DNA from: Neopararhizobium haloflavum
GTDB taxonomy: Bacteria > Pseudomonadota > Alphaproteobacteria > Rhizobiales > Rhizobiaceae
NCBI RefSeq assembly: GCF_002750855.1
Contig: NZ_NWUC01000003.1
Location: 372,001 to 436,000, forward strand
Direction of reading: 5' to 3'
DNA: 64,000 nucleotides
Shown here: piece by piece, positions 26,719 through 35,906 of the stretch
Layout: every line of letters starts with the position of its first letter
Position numbering within the stretch: position 1 is the first letter of the stretch
Made by a program: the position numbers and the translations under genes
The notes under the pieces: model-generated
The model's database searches: none
Told to the model about the DNA's origin: nothing
What the model saw: the letters and a program-made list of their open reading frames with translations, nothing else

Positions 26719-27795
26719 ATGAAGAAGACCATTCTCGCTCTGGCCGCGACGGCCAGCATGTTCGCCATGGCCGCGCCCGCGCAGGCACAGATGGGTCAGG
26801 TGAAGGCCTGCTTCATCTATGTCGGCCCGATCGGGGATTTCGGCTGGTCCTACCAGCACGACCAGGGCCGTCTTTATGTCGAGGAACAGCTCGGCGACAA
26901 GGTTGAGACCGCTTACCTGGAAAGCGTGCCGGAAGGTGCTGATGCGGAACGCGCGATCGAGCGCTTCGCCCGCTCAGGCTGCAACATCATCTTCACCACG
27001 TCGTTCGGCTACATGGACGCGACCAACGCCGTGGCCGAACGCTATCCGGACATCAAGTTCGAGCATGCAACCGGCTACAAGCGCGAGCATCCGAACGTCG
27101 CGACCTACGATTCCCGGTTCTATCAGGGCCGCTACATCATCGGGCAGATCGCCGCGGAGATGTCGGAGACCGGCTCGGCCGGCTACATCGGCTCGTTCCC
27201 GATCCCCGAGGTCGTGCAGGGCATCAATGCCTTCCTGCTCGGCGCGCAGTCGATCAACCCCGATTTCGAACTCAAGATCGTCTGGGTCAATTCATGGTTC
27301 GATCCTGGCCGGGAAGCAGATGCGGCCCGGGCGCTGATCGACCAGGGCGTCGACATCCTGACACAGCACACCGACTCAACCGGGCCGATGCAGGTGGCTG
27401 CCGAGCGCGGCATCTACGCTTTCGGCCAGGCTTCCGACATGGCCGAGTTTGGCCCGGAAACCCAATTGACCTCGATCGTCGATGACTGGGGCCCGTATTA
27501 TCTGGAGCGCATCCAGGCCGTTCTGGACGGCACCTGGGAACAGACCGAGACCTGGGCCGGACTTGCCGAAGGACATGTCGTGATGGCGGAATACGCCAAC
27601 ATGCCCGACGAGGTGAAGGCCCAGGCCGAAGCGACCGAGGCCAGCATCGAATCCGGCGAGTTCCATCCCTTCACCGGCCCGATCAACAAGCAGGACGGCA
27701 GTGAATGGCTGGCCGACGGCGCCGTGGCCGAAGACAGCGAATTGCGCAGTCTCAATTTCTACGTCGAGGGCGTTGACGACGAACTGCCGCAATAA
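26719..27795 (+). CDS. BMP-family ABC transporter substrate-binding protein
   Basis: Periplasmic receptor of the importer encoded just upstream, 358 residues. The signal peptide MKKTILALAATASMFAMAAP ends in AQAQ with no lipobox Cys, so it is a soluble periplasmic protein rather than a lipoprotein. BMP landmarks are KACFIYVGPIGDFGWSYQHD, the NIIFTTSFGYMDATNAVAE block, GYIGSFPIPEVVQGINAF and DILTQHTDSTGPMQVA. Homologues bind purine nucleosides; related alphaproteobacterial receptors are often annotated for purines or simply as BMP proteins, so the ligand is open. ATG 26719 has an AAGGGGA site. A strong terminator follows, closing the operon. Confidence 0.93.
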   Translation: MKKTILALAATASMFAMAAPAQAQMGQVKACFIYVGPIGDFGWSYQHDQGRLYVEEQLGDKVETAYLESVPEGADAERAIERFARSGCNIIFTTSFGYMDATNAVAERYPDIKFEHATGYKREHPNVATYDSRFYQGRYIIGQIAAEMSETGSAGYIGSFPIPEVVQGINAFLLGAQSINPDFELKIVWVNSWFDPGREADAARALIDQGVDILTQHTDSTGPMQVAAERGIYAFGQASDMAEFGPETQLTSIVDDWGPYYLERIQAVLDGTWEQTETWAGLAEGHVVMAEYANMPDEVKAQAEATEASIESGEFHPFTGPINKQDGSEWLADGAVAEDSELRSLNFYVEGVDDELPQ

Positions 27796-27831
27796 GCGGA
27801 GCGCCTGGAAGACAGACATTTCCCATGACTC

Positions 27832-27865
27832 AAAGAACCCGCCGGATCGCTCCGGCGGGTTCTTT
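27832..27865. terminator. Strong bidirectional terminator between the BMP operon and the RND pump
   Basis: A perfect 15-bp stem pairs AAAGAACCCGCCGGA (27832-27846) with TCCGGCGGGTTCTTT (27851-27865) around a TCGC loop. The A-rich and T-rich outer ends give a T-run in each direction, fitting its position between two convergent operons. Confidence 0.9.
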
Positions 27866-27886
27866 GATTGGGGGGCTGCCGTCCGG

Positions 27887-30800
27887 CTATTCCGCGGGGG
27901 CAGGGGATGTCGCGTCGCCGCCCGGCCGCCCCTTGGCGTGCGCCATGTCCTCCTCGGGCTTGGCGATGAGTGTGTAGAACATCGGCACGACGAAAAGCGT
28001 GAACAGCGTACCGATGCAAAGGCCCGAGAAGATGACGAGGCCCATGGCCTGGCGGGCGGCAGCGCCGGCGCCAGACGCGATGATCAGCGGCACCACCGCC
28101 AGCGCCATCGCCGCCGTCGTCATCAGGATCGGGCGAAGGCGAACCTTGGCCGAGGCAACGATCGCTTCGCGGATCGTATAGCCTTCCTCGCGCCGCTGGT
28201 TGGCGAACTCCACCAGGAGAATACCGTGCTTGGTGATGATCCCGATCAGGGTGATGAGACCCACCTGGGTGTAGATATTCAGCGTCCCCAGCCCGAGATT
28301 AAGCGGCAGGATCGCGCCGAAGATCGACAGCGGCACCGACATCATGATGATGAACGGGTCGCGGAAGCTTTCGAACTGGGCGGCGAGCACCAGATAGATC
28401 ACCAGGATCGCCAATGCGAAGGCGATCAGGATCGTGTTGCCCTGTTCGATTTCCAGTCGCGATTGCCCGGAATATTCGATGAAGAAGCTTTCAGGCAGCA
28501 GCGGACGGGCGATGTCAACGATGGTCTGCAGGCCGTCGCCGGTGGTCACGCCGGGCACCGGCAATGCCGAGATGGTCGCCGCGTTCAACTGGTTGAACTG
28601 CTCGATCGAGGCAGGCGCCGCGCCCGACGTCACGCTGACGACTGAGGAAAGCGGGATCATTTCGCCTGTGGTCGAGCGAATGAAGAAGTCGGTCAGCGCC
28701 TGCGGATTGTTGCGATAGCGCTGCGGCACCTGGGTGATGATGTCGTAGCTGTTGGAATCGCGGTCGAACTGGGCGACGGCGCCACCGCCGACCAGAACGT
28801 TCAGCGTGTTGCCGATATCGCTGATCGGCACGTTGAGCGCGGCCGCGCGGTCGCGATCGATGGTCATCGTCACCTGTGGCGAATCATAGGACAGGGAATT
28901 CTGAACAACGATGAACTGCCCCGATTCCTGGGCTTTCTGGCGAATTTCCTCCGCCACCTCATAGACCTGGCTCGATTCCCCGGTCGACTGGATGACGATG
29001 GAGATCGGCAGGCCGCCGCCGGCGCCGGGGAGGGACGGCGGGGCGAAAACGAGGGCCTGCACGCCGTTGACGCCACTGATGCGCCCCTGGATATCCTGCT
29101 GGATCTCGGCCTGCGTGCGCTCTCGGTCGCCCCAATCGTCGAGTGCCCAGACGGCGAAGCCGGTGTTGGTCTCGCCGCCCATGCCAACGATCGAGAACTG
29201 GGCTTTCACCTCGTCGATGTCGCGCGTGGCTTGCCCGATCTGCTCGATATAGCTGTTGGTGTAGTCACTGGTCGCGTAGCGCGGCGCCGTGACGAGCGAG
29301 AACAGGCCGCCTTCGTCCTCTTCCGGTGCGAGTTCACTCGATGTCTGGAAGAACAGATAGCCGGTCAGCGCGCCGAGCGCGATGACGACCATCATGGTCA
29401 CGGCCCGATAGTTCAGCGACCCGTCGACCCGGCGCTCATAGAAATTCGCCAGGCGATCGAACGTCCGGTCGACGAAGTTCTGGAACCGGCTGTGGCCGCC
29501 GGCCTTGAGCACGCGAGCGCTCATCATGGGCGTGATGGTCAGCGCGACCACACCGGAAATGATGACGGCGCCGGCAAGGGTGAACGCGAATTCGCGGAAC
29601 AGCGAACCCGTCAGCCCGCCGGTGAAGCCGATCGGTGCGAACACGGCCGCGAGCGTCAGCGTCATGGCGATGACGGCGACGGAGATTTCCTCCATGCTCC
29701 TGACCGCGGCATCCTTCGGCGACATGCCTTCCTCAATGTGCCGGTGGATGTTTTCCACCACGATGATGGCGTCGTCGACCACGAGGCCGATCGCCAGGAC
29801 CATCGCGAGCAGCGAAAGAAGGTTGATCGAGTAGCCAAGCGCCAGAAGGAAGAAGCACACGCCGATCAGCGACAGCGGGATCGTGACGATCGGCATCAGC
29901 GTCGAACGGAATGACCCGAGGAAGAGGAGAATGACGACCACGACGATGGCGACGGCCTCGGCGATGGTCTTGAAGACCTCTTCGATCGACGCGCTGATCG
30001 TCTCCGTCGCGTTGTAGACCATTTCGATGGTCATGCCGTCGGGCAGCGTCTCGCCGATCGCTGGCAACTCGTCGATCACGGCGCTCGCCGTATCCAGAGG
30101 GTTGGCCGATGGCGTCGGGAAGATGCCGATGAAGGTTCCCGGCTCGCCGTTGAAATTCACGATCGTGTCGTCGGATTCGGCAGCCAGTTCGATATTGGCG
30201 ACATCGCGCAGCCGCACGACGTCGTCGCCATCCGACTTGATCGGAAGCGCTCCGAAGGCCTCCGGCGTCTGCAAGGTGGATTCCAGCGTGATCGCCTGGG
30301 CGACGTATTCGTTCTCGGTCTTGCCGGGTGCCGACAGGAAGTTCGAGGCATTGATCGCCTGCGTCACTTCCGAAGCGGTGACACCGCGACCGGCAAGGCG
30401 TACAGGGTCGATCCACACGCGCATCGCGTAGTTCGCGGCGCCGAGGATCTGGATTTCGGCGACCCCTTCAATGGTCGACATGCGCGGCCGCACGACGCGC
30501 TCGAGATACTCCGTCAACTGTTCGGGAGTCATCTCCGGGTTCTGTACCGCCAGATACATGATCGCGAATTGCTGACCCGTCCCCTTGGTAATGACGGGAT
30601 CCTCGGACTGCGAGGGCAATTGTCCGCGAACCTGCTGAACCTTCGACATCACCTCGGTAAGCGCGATGTCGGGGTCAGCGCCGAGTTCCATCTGGACGGT
30701 GACGGTACTGCTGGACGGACGGCTCTGGGACGTGACGTAGTCGATGTTTTCGGTGGTCGAGACCGCCGAGGCGATCGGCGCGGTAATGAAACCCTGGATC

Positions 30801-30973
30801 AGTTCCGCGCTCGCGCCGGGATAGACCGTGTTGATGGTGACGACCGTCTCTTCAACCTCTGGATACTGGCGCACCGAGAGATTGAAGAGGCCCTGGAAAC
30901 CCAGAAGCAGGATCATTGCGCCGAGAACCGTCGAAAGGACCGGCCGCTGGATGAAGGTGCGGGAGATGTTCAT
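27887..30973 (-). CDS. RND multidrug efflux pump, inner-membrane transporter (HAE1 family)
   Basis: A 1028-residue proton-driven efflux transporter of the AcrB/MexF type. It has the usual two halves, each a transmembrane bundle with a large periplasmic porter region. N-terminal ISRTFIQRPVLSTVLGAM, the TM4 proton-relay aspartates Asp400/Asp401 in GLVVDDAIIVVEN, and the second-half PILMTTAAMALAVVPL confirm the HAE1 group. The start overlaps the adaptor stop (ATGA), so the two are coupled. No outer-membrane TolC-type gene is nearby, so the complex must recruit one encoded elsewhere. The acidic C-terminal tail is short. The divergent TetR gene is the likely regulator. Confidence 0.95.
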   Translation of the reverse strand: MNISRTFIQRPVLSTVLGAMILLLGFQGLFNLSVRQYPEVEETVVTINTVYPGASAELIQGFITAPIASAVSTTENIDYVTSQSRPSSSTVTVQMELGADPDIALTEVMSKVQQVRGQLPSQSEDPVITKGTGQQFAIMYLAVQNPEMTPEQLTEYLERVVRPRMSTIEGVAEIQILGAANYAMRVWIDPVRLAGRGVTASEVTQAINASNFLSAPGKTENEYVAQAITLESTLQTPEAFGALPIKSDGDDVVRLRDVANIELAAESDDTIVNFNGEPGTFIGIFPTPSANPLDTASAVIDELPAIGETLPDGMTIEMVYNATETISASIEEVFKTIAEAVAIVVVVILLFLGSFRSTLMPIVTIPLSLIGVCFFLLALGYSINLLSLLAMVLAIGLVVDDAIIVVENIHRHIEEGMSPKDAAVRSMEEISVAVIAMTLTLAAVFAPIGFTGGLTGSLFREFAFTLAGAVIISGVVALTITPMMSARVLKAGGHSRFQNFVDRTFDRLANFYERRVDGSLNYRAVTMMVVIALGALTGYLFFQTSSELAPEEDEGGLFSLVTAPRYATSDYTNSYIEQIGQATRDIDEVKAQFSIVGMGGETNTGFAVWALDDWGDRERTQAEIQQDIQGRISGVNGVQALVFAPPSLPGAGGGLPISIVIQSTGESSQVYEVAEEIRQKAQESGQFIVVQNSLSYDSPQVTMTIDRDRAAALNVPISDIGNTLNVLVGGGAVAQFDRDSNSYDIITQVPQRYRNNPQALTDFFIRSTTGEMIPLSSVVSVTSGAAPASIEQFNQLNAATISALPVPGVTTGDGLQTIVDIARPLLPESFFIEYSGQSRLEIEQGNTILIAFALAILVIYLVLAAQFESFRDPFIIMMSVPLSIFGAILPLNLGLGTLNIYTQVGLITLIGIITKHGILLVEFANQRREEGYTIREAIVASAKVRLRPILMTTAAMALAVVPLIIASGAGAAARQAMGLVIFSGLCIGTLFTLFVVPMFYTLIAKPEEDMAHAKGRPGGDATSPAPAE

Positions 30974-32217
30974 CGCGAAACCTGTTCGACCGAGTTGCCT
31001 TCAAGGGGGCTTTCGCTGTCATCGAGGGTGACCGGCATCCCATTGGACAACCGGTTCTGACCGGCGGTGACGACCATGTCGCCCTCGCTCAAGCCTTCCG
31101 TCACCTCGATCAGCTGGCCGTTGCGCCGTCCCGTCTGAACGAAGACCTGGCGCACCTCGAGCGCTTCGCCCTGCTCATCGTCGGCCGTGGCCGCCTCGTC
31201 TGTCTCAGCAGGCGCGGCGGTGTCTGTTTCCGTGTCCTGCGAACCGGTGTCGCTGTCCGCCTGCTCGGCGTCGCTTGCCTGCTCCGCTTCGGACGCATCT
31301 TCCGCTTCGGCAGGGCCGACCACATAGACGTAGTCGCCATAAAGACTGGTGACGATCGAGGTCTGGGGGAGGGCGATGATTTCGGGCTCTTCCGGCAATT
31401 CAACGCGCACACGCACGAACTGACCAGGGAACAGAGCCTCCTCCTCATTGCCGACTTCCGCACGGATGGCGACGAGGCGCGTCTGCGGATCGATGCGCGG
31501 CTCGATGCCGATGATCGTGCCGTTGTAGTCGAGGGCGTCCTGCTCGGCCCCGAGGCTGATGGGCTGGCCGATCTCGACAAGGTTGCGCTGCTGCTCGGGC
31601 ACCGTGAAATCGACGCGCATGGTGTCAAGATCCTGAAGCGTGGCGACGACGGTCCCGGTGGTGACGTACTGTCCGCTTTCCACTTGCGGGATGCCGATGG
31701 TCCCGGAGAAGGGGGCCTTGATCGACTTCTGGCTGAGTACCGCCTCGAGCCGCTCGACCTGTGAGCGGGCCGACTCGGCGCTGGCCTGCGCTTCCTCCAG
31801 ACTGGACTCGGCACTGACGCCACGCGTGCGCAGTGCCTCGGCGCGATCGAGCGTCTGTTCGGCAAGCTGCACGGACGAGCGCGCCGCGATCAGATCGGCC
31901 TGCTCGATCGTATCGTCGATCTGGACTAGTAACTCGCCTTCCTCGACCTCATCGTTCGAGGTGAATGTGACGTCACGGACGACGCCGCCCGCTTCGACGG
32001 AAAGATCGACACCGCGTACGGCACGCAGCGTGCCGATGGCCTCGATCCCCGGCTGCCAGGAAAGGGCTTCCACCGTTTCCGTCGCGACCGGCACGGCTGG
32101 CTGCTGCTGGTTTGCGAAGAAGTCCTGGATTGCCTGGTTCCGGAACATGTTGAAATAGACCAGGCCGCCGCACACGACCGCAAGCAAGACGAAGGCGATC
32201 AGAAATCTTTTTATCAT
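30970..32217 (-). CDS. RND efflux periplasmic adaptor (membrane fusion protein) with acidic insertion
   Basis: A 415-residue HlyD/AcrA-type adaptor joining the inner-membrane pump to an outer-membrane channel. One N-terminal membrane segment (MIKRFLIAFVLLAVVCGGLV) has no lipobox, so it is anchored by the helix. Lipoyl (GGVVRDVTFTSNDEVEEGE), helical-hairpin (DRAEALRTRGVSAESSLEEA) and beta-barrel parts are present. Between about residues 300 and 349 lies a stretch made almost only of Ala, Glu, Asp, Gln, Ser and Thr (from AEAEDASEAEQ to DDEQGEA), which interrupts the membrane-proximal domain and is not normal for the family. The start at 32217 is chosen at the first residue of the anchor. Confidence 0.93.
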   Translation of the reverse strand: MIKRFLIAFVLLAVVCGGLVYFNMFRNQAIQDFFANQQQPAVPVATETVEALSWQPGIEAIGTLRAVRGVDLSVEAGGVVRDVTFTSNDEVEEGELLVQIDDTIEQADLIAARSSVQLAEQTLDRAEALRTRGVSAESSLEEAQASAESARSQVERLEAVLSQKSIKAPFSGTIGIPQVESGQYVTTGTVVATLQDLDTMRVDFTVPEQQRNLVEIGQPISLGAEQDALDYNGTIIGIEPRIDPQTRLVAIRAEVGNEEEALFPGQFVRVRVELPEEPEIIALPQTSIVTSLYGDYVYVVGPAEAEDASEAEQASDAEQADSDTGSQDTETDTAAPAETDEAATADDEQGEALEVRQVFVQTGRRNGQLIEVTEGLSEGDMVVTAGQNRLSNGMPVTLDDSESPLEGNSVEQVSR

Positions 32218-32330
32218 GGCGCAGAAGCTCCGGCGGCTCGCTGAGATGGATGGTCGGAAGAATTCGTGATGCGCGCAATGCTGCGCCGCACTATCTTTGT
32301 CACGCGCCTTACTGTACCGGCTGGACGGTA

Positions 32331-32362
32331 TTGTCAACCCATGATAAGCACGTGCTTATAGT
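32331..32362 (+). promoter_or_regulatory. Candidate TetR operator and promoter in the RND/tetR intergenic region
   Basis: ATAAGCACGTGCTTAT at 32344-32359 is a perfect 16-bp palindrome, 22 bases before the tetR start codon. It sits between a TTGTCA -35 (32331-32336) and a CTTATA -10 (32355-32360) spaced by 18, so a bound dimer would block tetR itself. It lies 127 bases from the adaptor start on the other strand and so could also control the pump genes. Local autoregulation and repression of the divergent pump is the usual arrangement for TetR-RND pairs; binding here is inferred. Confidence 0.55.
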
Positions 32363-32380
32363 CGTAAGGTCCCGGATTAA

Positions 32381-32956
32381 ATGCCACCAGTCGCCCGAAA
32401 TTCAAGAACGCGCATCCTCGAAGCAGCAGAGGCGCTGGCACGCGAAGTGGGGCCGGGCAATCTTTCGCTCGACGCCGTGGCCCAGCGGGCGGGGCTGTCC
32501 AAAGGCGGATTGCTCTACAATTTCCCGACGAAAGCGAAGTTGATGGAAGCGCTGGTCGAGCACCACGTCACGCGCAGCCGCAAGGCTTTGCTGGTTTCCA
32601 GGGACGCGCATGCCGGCAAGCCGAATGCCCTGGCGCGCGCCCTGATCGATGTTTTCAAGATCGAATGCGCGGAGAAGGGGCCGAGACCCTCCGGCGTGCT
32701 TGCCGCGATTGCGGAAAATCCGGGCTTTCTGGAGCCGGTGCGACGCCACCAGCAACAGATGGCCGCCGAGCTAAAGGCGCTTTCGGACGACCCGGATCTT
32801 GCCTGTATCGTGTTTCTCGCCGTCGAAGGGCTGCGCAGTCAGCGCCTGTTCGAGATCGACCTCTTCTCGGAAGCAGAAAGCGAGCGGCTGATGGACCGGC
32901 TGGCGCGGCTTGTCGAAGAGCAGCGACCTGCAGGACCTGGCGTTACCGCACCATGA
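32381..32956 (+). CDS. TetR-family repressor, probable regulator of the RND pump
   Basis: A 191-residue regulator. The N-terminal HTH is clear: RTRILEAAEALAREVGPGNL, then LDAVAQRAGLSKGGLLYNFP with the recognition helix, and KAKLMEALVEHH. The rest is a helical ligand-binding and dimerisation domain of the TetR_C group with a serine/proline loop. It is divergent from the adaptor-pump pair and a palindrome lies in the shared upstream region, so repression of the pump, relieved by a substrate, is the expected role. Its last 14 bases overlap the convergent patatin-like gene. Confidence 0.9.
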   Translation: MPPVARNSRTRILEAAEALAREVGPGNLSLDAVAQRAGLSKGGLLYNFPTKAKLMEALVEHHVTRSRKALLVSRDAHAGKPNALARALIDVFKIECAEKGPRPSGVLAAIAENPGFLEPVRRHQQQMAAELKALSDDPDLACIVFLAVEGLRSQRLFEIDLFSEAESERLMDRLARLVEEQRPAGPGVTAP

Positions 32957-33977
32957 CGCGCTGGAGGCGCTCCAACTCCCCGATCTTCGCCCGCGTCTCC
33001 TCATAGCCGCGATCGATCGCCTCGCCGGCACGGTGGAATTCCGACAGGCCGATATCGCCGAGTTTCGGCATCAAGGACAGGTCCGGGGGATCCCCGGCAA
33101 GGCGGGCCCGTGCGATGCGATCCTGGATGATGTTGTAGGCCTGCACCATTACGCCGGTCATGCCGAACCGGCGGCTCGCCTGCTCCATAGGGGTTTCGCT
33201 CATGCGTCGGGCGATCGGCGTCACGTCGGGCGAATGGTCCGTGGCGTTGTGCTTGACGACGGCGGACCGGCCGTAGAGGTCGTAGTGAAGATTGACCGCG
33301 ACGACCAGCGGCTCTTCATGCGCACGGCAAACGGAAACCGGAACCGGATTGACGAGTGCGCCGTCGACCAGCGTGCGGTTGTTGCAGGTGACCGGCTCGA
33401 AAATGCCGGGCAGGGCGTAGGAAGCGCGGATGGCAGTAATCAGCGCGCCATGCGTGACCCACACCTCGTGACCGGTCGCTACCTCCGTGGCAACCGCGAC
33501 GAACGGCCGGTCGAGTCCCTCGATCGTCAAGCCGTCGAGATGATCGCGCATACGATTGTTGAGCCGCATGCCGCCGAAGAGGCCACCGCCTCGAATGGTG
33601 AAATCCAGAAGGCCGGCGATGCGCCGCATGGTGAGGCTGCGCGCGAAGGCTTCCAATTCGTCCAGCTTGCCGGCAAGATAACAGCCGCCGACAAGCGCGC
33701 CGATCGATGTGCCGGCGATCATGCCGATATCGATGCCGCCCTCGTCCAGCGCCCTGAGCACGCCGATATGGGCCCAGCCGCGCGCCGCCCCGCCGCCGAG
33801 CGCAAGGGCGATGCGGGCCTTGGCAGGAGGCTCGTCGGTCGCTTGCGGAAGGGTTGGATTGGTCGAAGTCACATCACTGCCCGCCGATGAAAAATCAATT
33901 CCGGGCAGCATGTCGGAAAGCGCACGCGCCTCGATGCCGGTCTCGCGGCCCATCCACCGTATCGGCCAGTTCAGCAT
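32943..33977 (-). CDS. Patatin-like phospholipase (RssA/NTE group)
   Basis: A 344-residue Ser-Asp dyad lipid hydrolase. The oxyanion loop GGGAARGWAH is followed by the nucleophile elbow GTSIG and later by DGALVNPVPV holding the catalytic Asp. This order and spacing fit the RssA/NTE bacterial group. The N-terminal 60 residues are low in conservation and the start is uncertain: 33977 (MLNWPIRWMGRETG) is used; ATGs at 34013 and 33953 are also in frame. It converges on tetR with a 14-base overlap. The substrate is likely a phospholipid or lysophospholipid at the inner face of the membrane; nothing in the context narrows this. Confidence 0.85.
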   Translation of the reverse strand: MLNWPIRWMGRETGIEARALSDMLPGIDFSSAGSDVTSTNPTLPQATDEPPAKARIALALGGGAARGWAHIGVLRALDEGGIDIGMIAGTSIGALVGGCYLAGKLDELEAFARSLTMRRIAGLLDFTIRGGGLFGGMRLNNRMRDHLDGLTIEGLDRPFVAVATEVATGHEVWVTHGALITAIRASYALPGIFEPVTCNNRTLVDGALVNPVPVSVCRAHEEPLVVAVNLHYDLYGRSAVVKHNATDHSPDVTPIARRMSETPMEQASRRFGMTGVMVQAYNIIQDRIARARLAGDPPDLSLMPKLGDIGLSEFHRAGEAIDRGYEETRAKIGELERLQRVMVR

Positions 33978-34018
33978 GGGCACGCTCCACGCGATATTTG
34001 CACAACTGGCCAATCATC

Positions 34019-34043
34019 CACGAAACATGGTTTCAGTTTCGTG
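34019..34043. other. Inverted repeat upstream of the patatin-like gene
   Basis: CACGAAAC (34019-34026) and GTTTCGTG (34036-34043) form an 8-bp perfect inverted repeat around a nine-base loop, in the 83-base gap between hisI and the patatin-like gene. It has no T-run in the direction needed to end hisI, so it reads more like a protein-binding site or promoter-proximal hairpin. Confidence 0.3.
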
Positions 34044-34060
34044 AAAAAATCAATGCGACC

Positions 34061-34507
34061 TCACGCCCCGTATACTTTTTCGGGATCGAAGGACCGTTCG
34101 CTGTCGGTCACGAGACGTGCCGCTGAAACAGAGCCTTCGACACGCCGATAGAAGCAGGTGCGCCGGCCCGTGTGGCAGCTTGCCCCGTGGCCGGCCACCC
34201 TGACCTTCAGCCAGACGGCATCCTGGTCGCAATCGACACGCATCTCCGCGACCTGCTGCTCGTTGCCGGAGCTTTCGCCCTTCTTCCAGATCCGCTGGCG
34301 CGAGCGACTGAAAAAATGCGCGACACCGGTATCGATGGTCAGGCGAAGGGCTTCATCGTTCATGTGGGCAAGCATCAGCACCTCGCCCCCGTCGGCATCG
34401 GTGACGACAGCGGTAATGAGGCCGTGCGCGTCAAAGCGGGGGGTAAGGCCCGAACCTTCCTCCAGGACTGACTTGTCTTCCGATGGTCGGTCGAAAACGG
34501 ACGGCAT
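34061..34507 (-). CDS. hisI: Phosphoribosyl-AMP cyclohydrolase
   Basis: Opens the adenine ring of phosphoribosyl-AMP, the third step of histidine synthesis. The 148-residue single-domain enzyme has Cys93, Cys111 and Cys118 as the zinc ligands ([11 protein letters not shown], and [15 protein letters not shown]) and Asp94/Asp96 for magnesium, with the family block [19 protein letters not shown]. There is no fused HisE domain, as usual in Rhizobiales. ATG 34507 ([12 protein letters not shown]) has AAAGGAG five bases upstream. It follows folE by 20 bases, an unlinked-pathway pairing that I recall from related genomes. Confidence 0.95.
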   Translation of the reverse strand: MPSVFDRPSEDKSVLEEGSGLTPRFDAHGLITAVVTDADGGEVLMLAHMNDEALRLTIDTGVAHFFSRSRQRIWKKGESSGNEQQVAEMRVDCDQDAVWLKVRVAGHGASCHTGRRTCFYRRVEGSVSAARLVTDSERSFDPEKVYGA

Positions 34508-34527
34508 GGGGGCTCCTTTGCGGGGCC

Positions 34528-35151
34528 CTACCGTGCGGCGAAGCCCTTCAGCATGGTCATGAAGCGCACCTGTTGCTGCGCGTCGGACTTGAACTGTCCG
34601 GTAAAGGTGGTCGTCATCGTTGTCGACCCCTGCTTGCGGATGCCGCGCATCGCCATGCACATATGCTCGCCCTCGACCATCACCGCAACGCCGAGCGGAC
34701 GAAGCGTTTCATCGATCGAATGCGCGATCTGCGCCGTCATGGCCTCCTGCGTCTGCAGGCGGCGCGCGAAGATGTCGATCACACGAGCGATCTTCGAAAG
34801 ACCGACGACCTTACCGTCGGGCAGATAGGCCACATGGGCCCGTCCGATGATCGGCACCATGTGGTGTTCGCAATGGGAGAAGAACGGAATGTCGCGCATG
34901 AGCACGATGTCGTCATAGCCGGAAACTTCTTCGAAGGTGCGGCCGAGGACATCTTCGGGGTCTTCATCGTAGCCGCCGAAAAGGTCCCTGTAGGCCTTGG
35001 CGACCCGCTTGGGCGTATCGATGAGGCCTTCCCGATCCGGATCGTCGCCAACCCAGCGCAGCAGCGTGCGCACCGCGGCCTCTGCTTCGGCCTGGCTCGG
35101 GCGGTCTGATTCCGATTCCTTGTTGGGAAAGGTCTTGACGATTGCGTCCAT
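34528..35151 (-). CDS. folE: GTP cyclohydrolase I
   Basis: Converts GTP to dihydroneopterin triphosphate, the first step of folate synthesis. The 207-residue protein has zinc ligands Cys94 and His97 ([11 protein letters not shown]) and Cys165 ([15 protein letters not shown]), matching E. coli Cys110, His113 and Cys181. [17 protein letters not shown] and [11 protein letters not shown] are standard blocks. An ATG at 35172 is in frame, but 35151 ([10 protein letters not shown]) has a perfect GGGAG site six bases upstream and is preferred. HisI follows after 20 bases on the same transcript. Confidence 0.95.
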   Translation of the reverse strand: MDAIVKTFPNKESESDRPSQAEAEAAVRTLLRWVGDDPDREGLIDTPKRVAKAYRDLFGGYDEDPEDVLGRTFEEVSGYDDIVLMRDIPFFSHCEHHMVPIIGRAHVAYLPDGKVVGLSKIARVIDIFARRLQTQEAMTAQIAHSIDETLRPLGVAVMVEGEHMCMAMRGIRKQGSTTMTTTFTGQFKSDAQQQVRFMTMLKGFAAR

Positions 35152-35443
35152 GTCGAACTCCCGCTTTTTCACCCTTTACGGCGCCTTTCCTATCTCGGAC
35201 CATCGCTGCTGCCAAAATGTCCGAACGATCGGATTTCGGGGTCTCGCCAGCCGGCTCCGGGCTTCTCCGCAATACAAGCCTTGAGCACGGTTTCCCTCGG
35301 TCACCAAGTGCCTTACGCTTGAAAGCATCAGCCGAAGCCACGAAATAGAATATAGTTCCGTGGTTGACCAAATGAAGTGGCCGGCGACAAAAATGCGCCT
35401 GACAGCGCCGGCGCCAAGCCGCTCAGTGTGATGAAGGCCAGCA

Positions 35444-35893
35444 ATGATCGACGACGTCTACAACAGCCGCATCCTCGAGTTTGCCGGCAACATTCCACGC
35501 ATCGGCCGGCTCGACGACGCCGACGCGAGCGCGATGGCGCACTCCAAGCTTTGCGGGTCGAAGGTGACCATCTGGCTCAAGATGGACGGCGACGAGGTCT
35601 CCGATTTTGCCCATGACGTGAAGGCTTGCGCGCTCGGCCAGGCATCCTCATCCATCATGGCGCGCAACATTATCGGATCGACCGCCGGCGAGCTGCGCGC
35701 GGTGCGCGAGGCGATGCGCGCAATGCTGAAGGAGGGCGGGCCACCGCCAGCAGGACGCTTCTGCGACCTTCGGTTCCTTGAACCTGTGCGAGACTACAAG
35801 GCGCGTCATGCCTCGACCCTCTTGACCTTCGACGCGGTTGTCGACGCGATCGACCAGATCGAGGCCAAGCGCGCAGCGGAGGCGGCGGCCTGA
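35444..35893 (+). CDS. IscU/NifU-N-like iron-sulfur scaffold protein
   Basis: A 149-residue member of the IscU/SufU fold family. The three cluster-ligand positions are present: KLCGSKVT (Cys37), KACALGQASSSIMA (Cys62) and RFCDLRFLEPVRDYKARHAS (about Cys107). The last block is longer than in IscU. Alphaproteobacteria use SUF, and this short protein is common beside yidD in Rhizobiales, where its exact place in Fe-S assembly is not established. It starts at 35444 and is followed by yidD after 13 bases, so the pair is likely co-transcribed. Confidence 0.88.
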   Translation: MIDDVYNSRILEFAGNIPRIGRLDDADASAMAHSKLCGSKVTIWLKMDGDEVSDFAHDVKACALGQASSSIMARNIIGSTAGELRAVREAMRAMLKEGGPPPAGRFCDLRFLEPVRDYKARHASTLLTFDAVVDAIDQIEAKRAAEAAA

Positions 35894-35906
35894 CCGCCAG
35901 TTGGCC

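Noticed and set aside
27887-32956. A complete tripartite efflux operon
   Set aside because: There is a pump, adaptor and regulator but no outer-membrane channel gene on either side, so it is not complete as encoded here.
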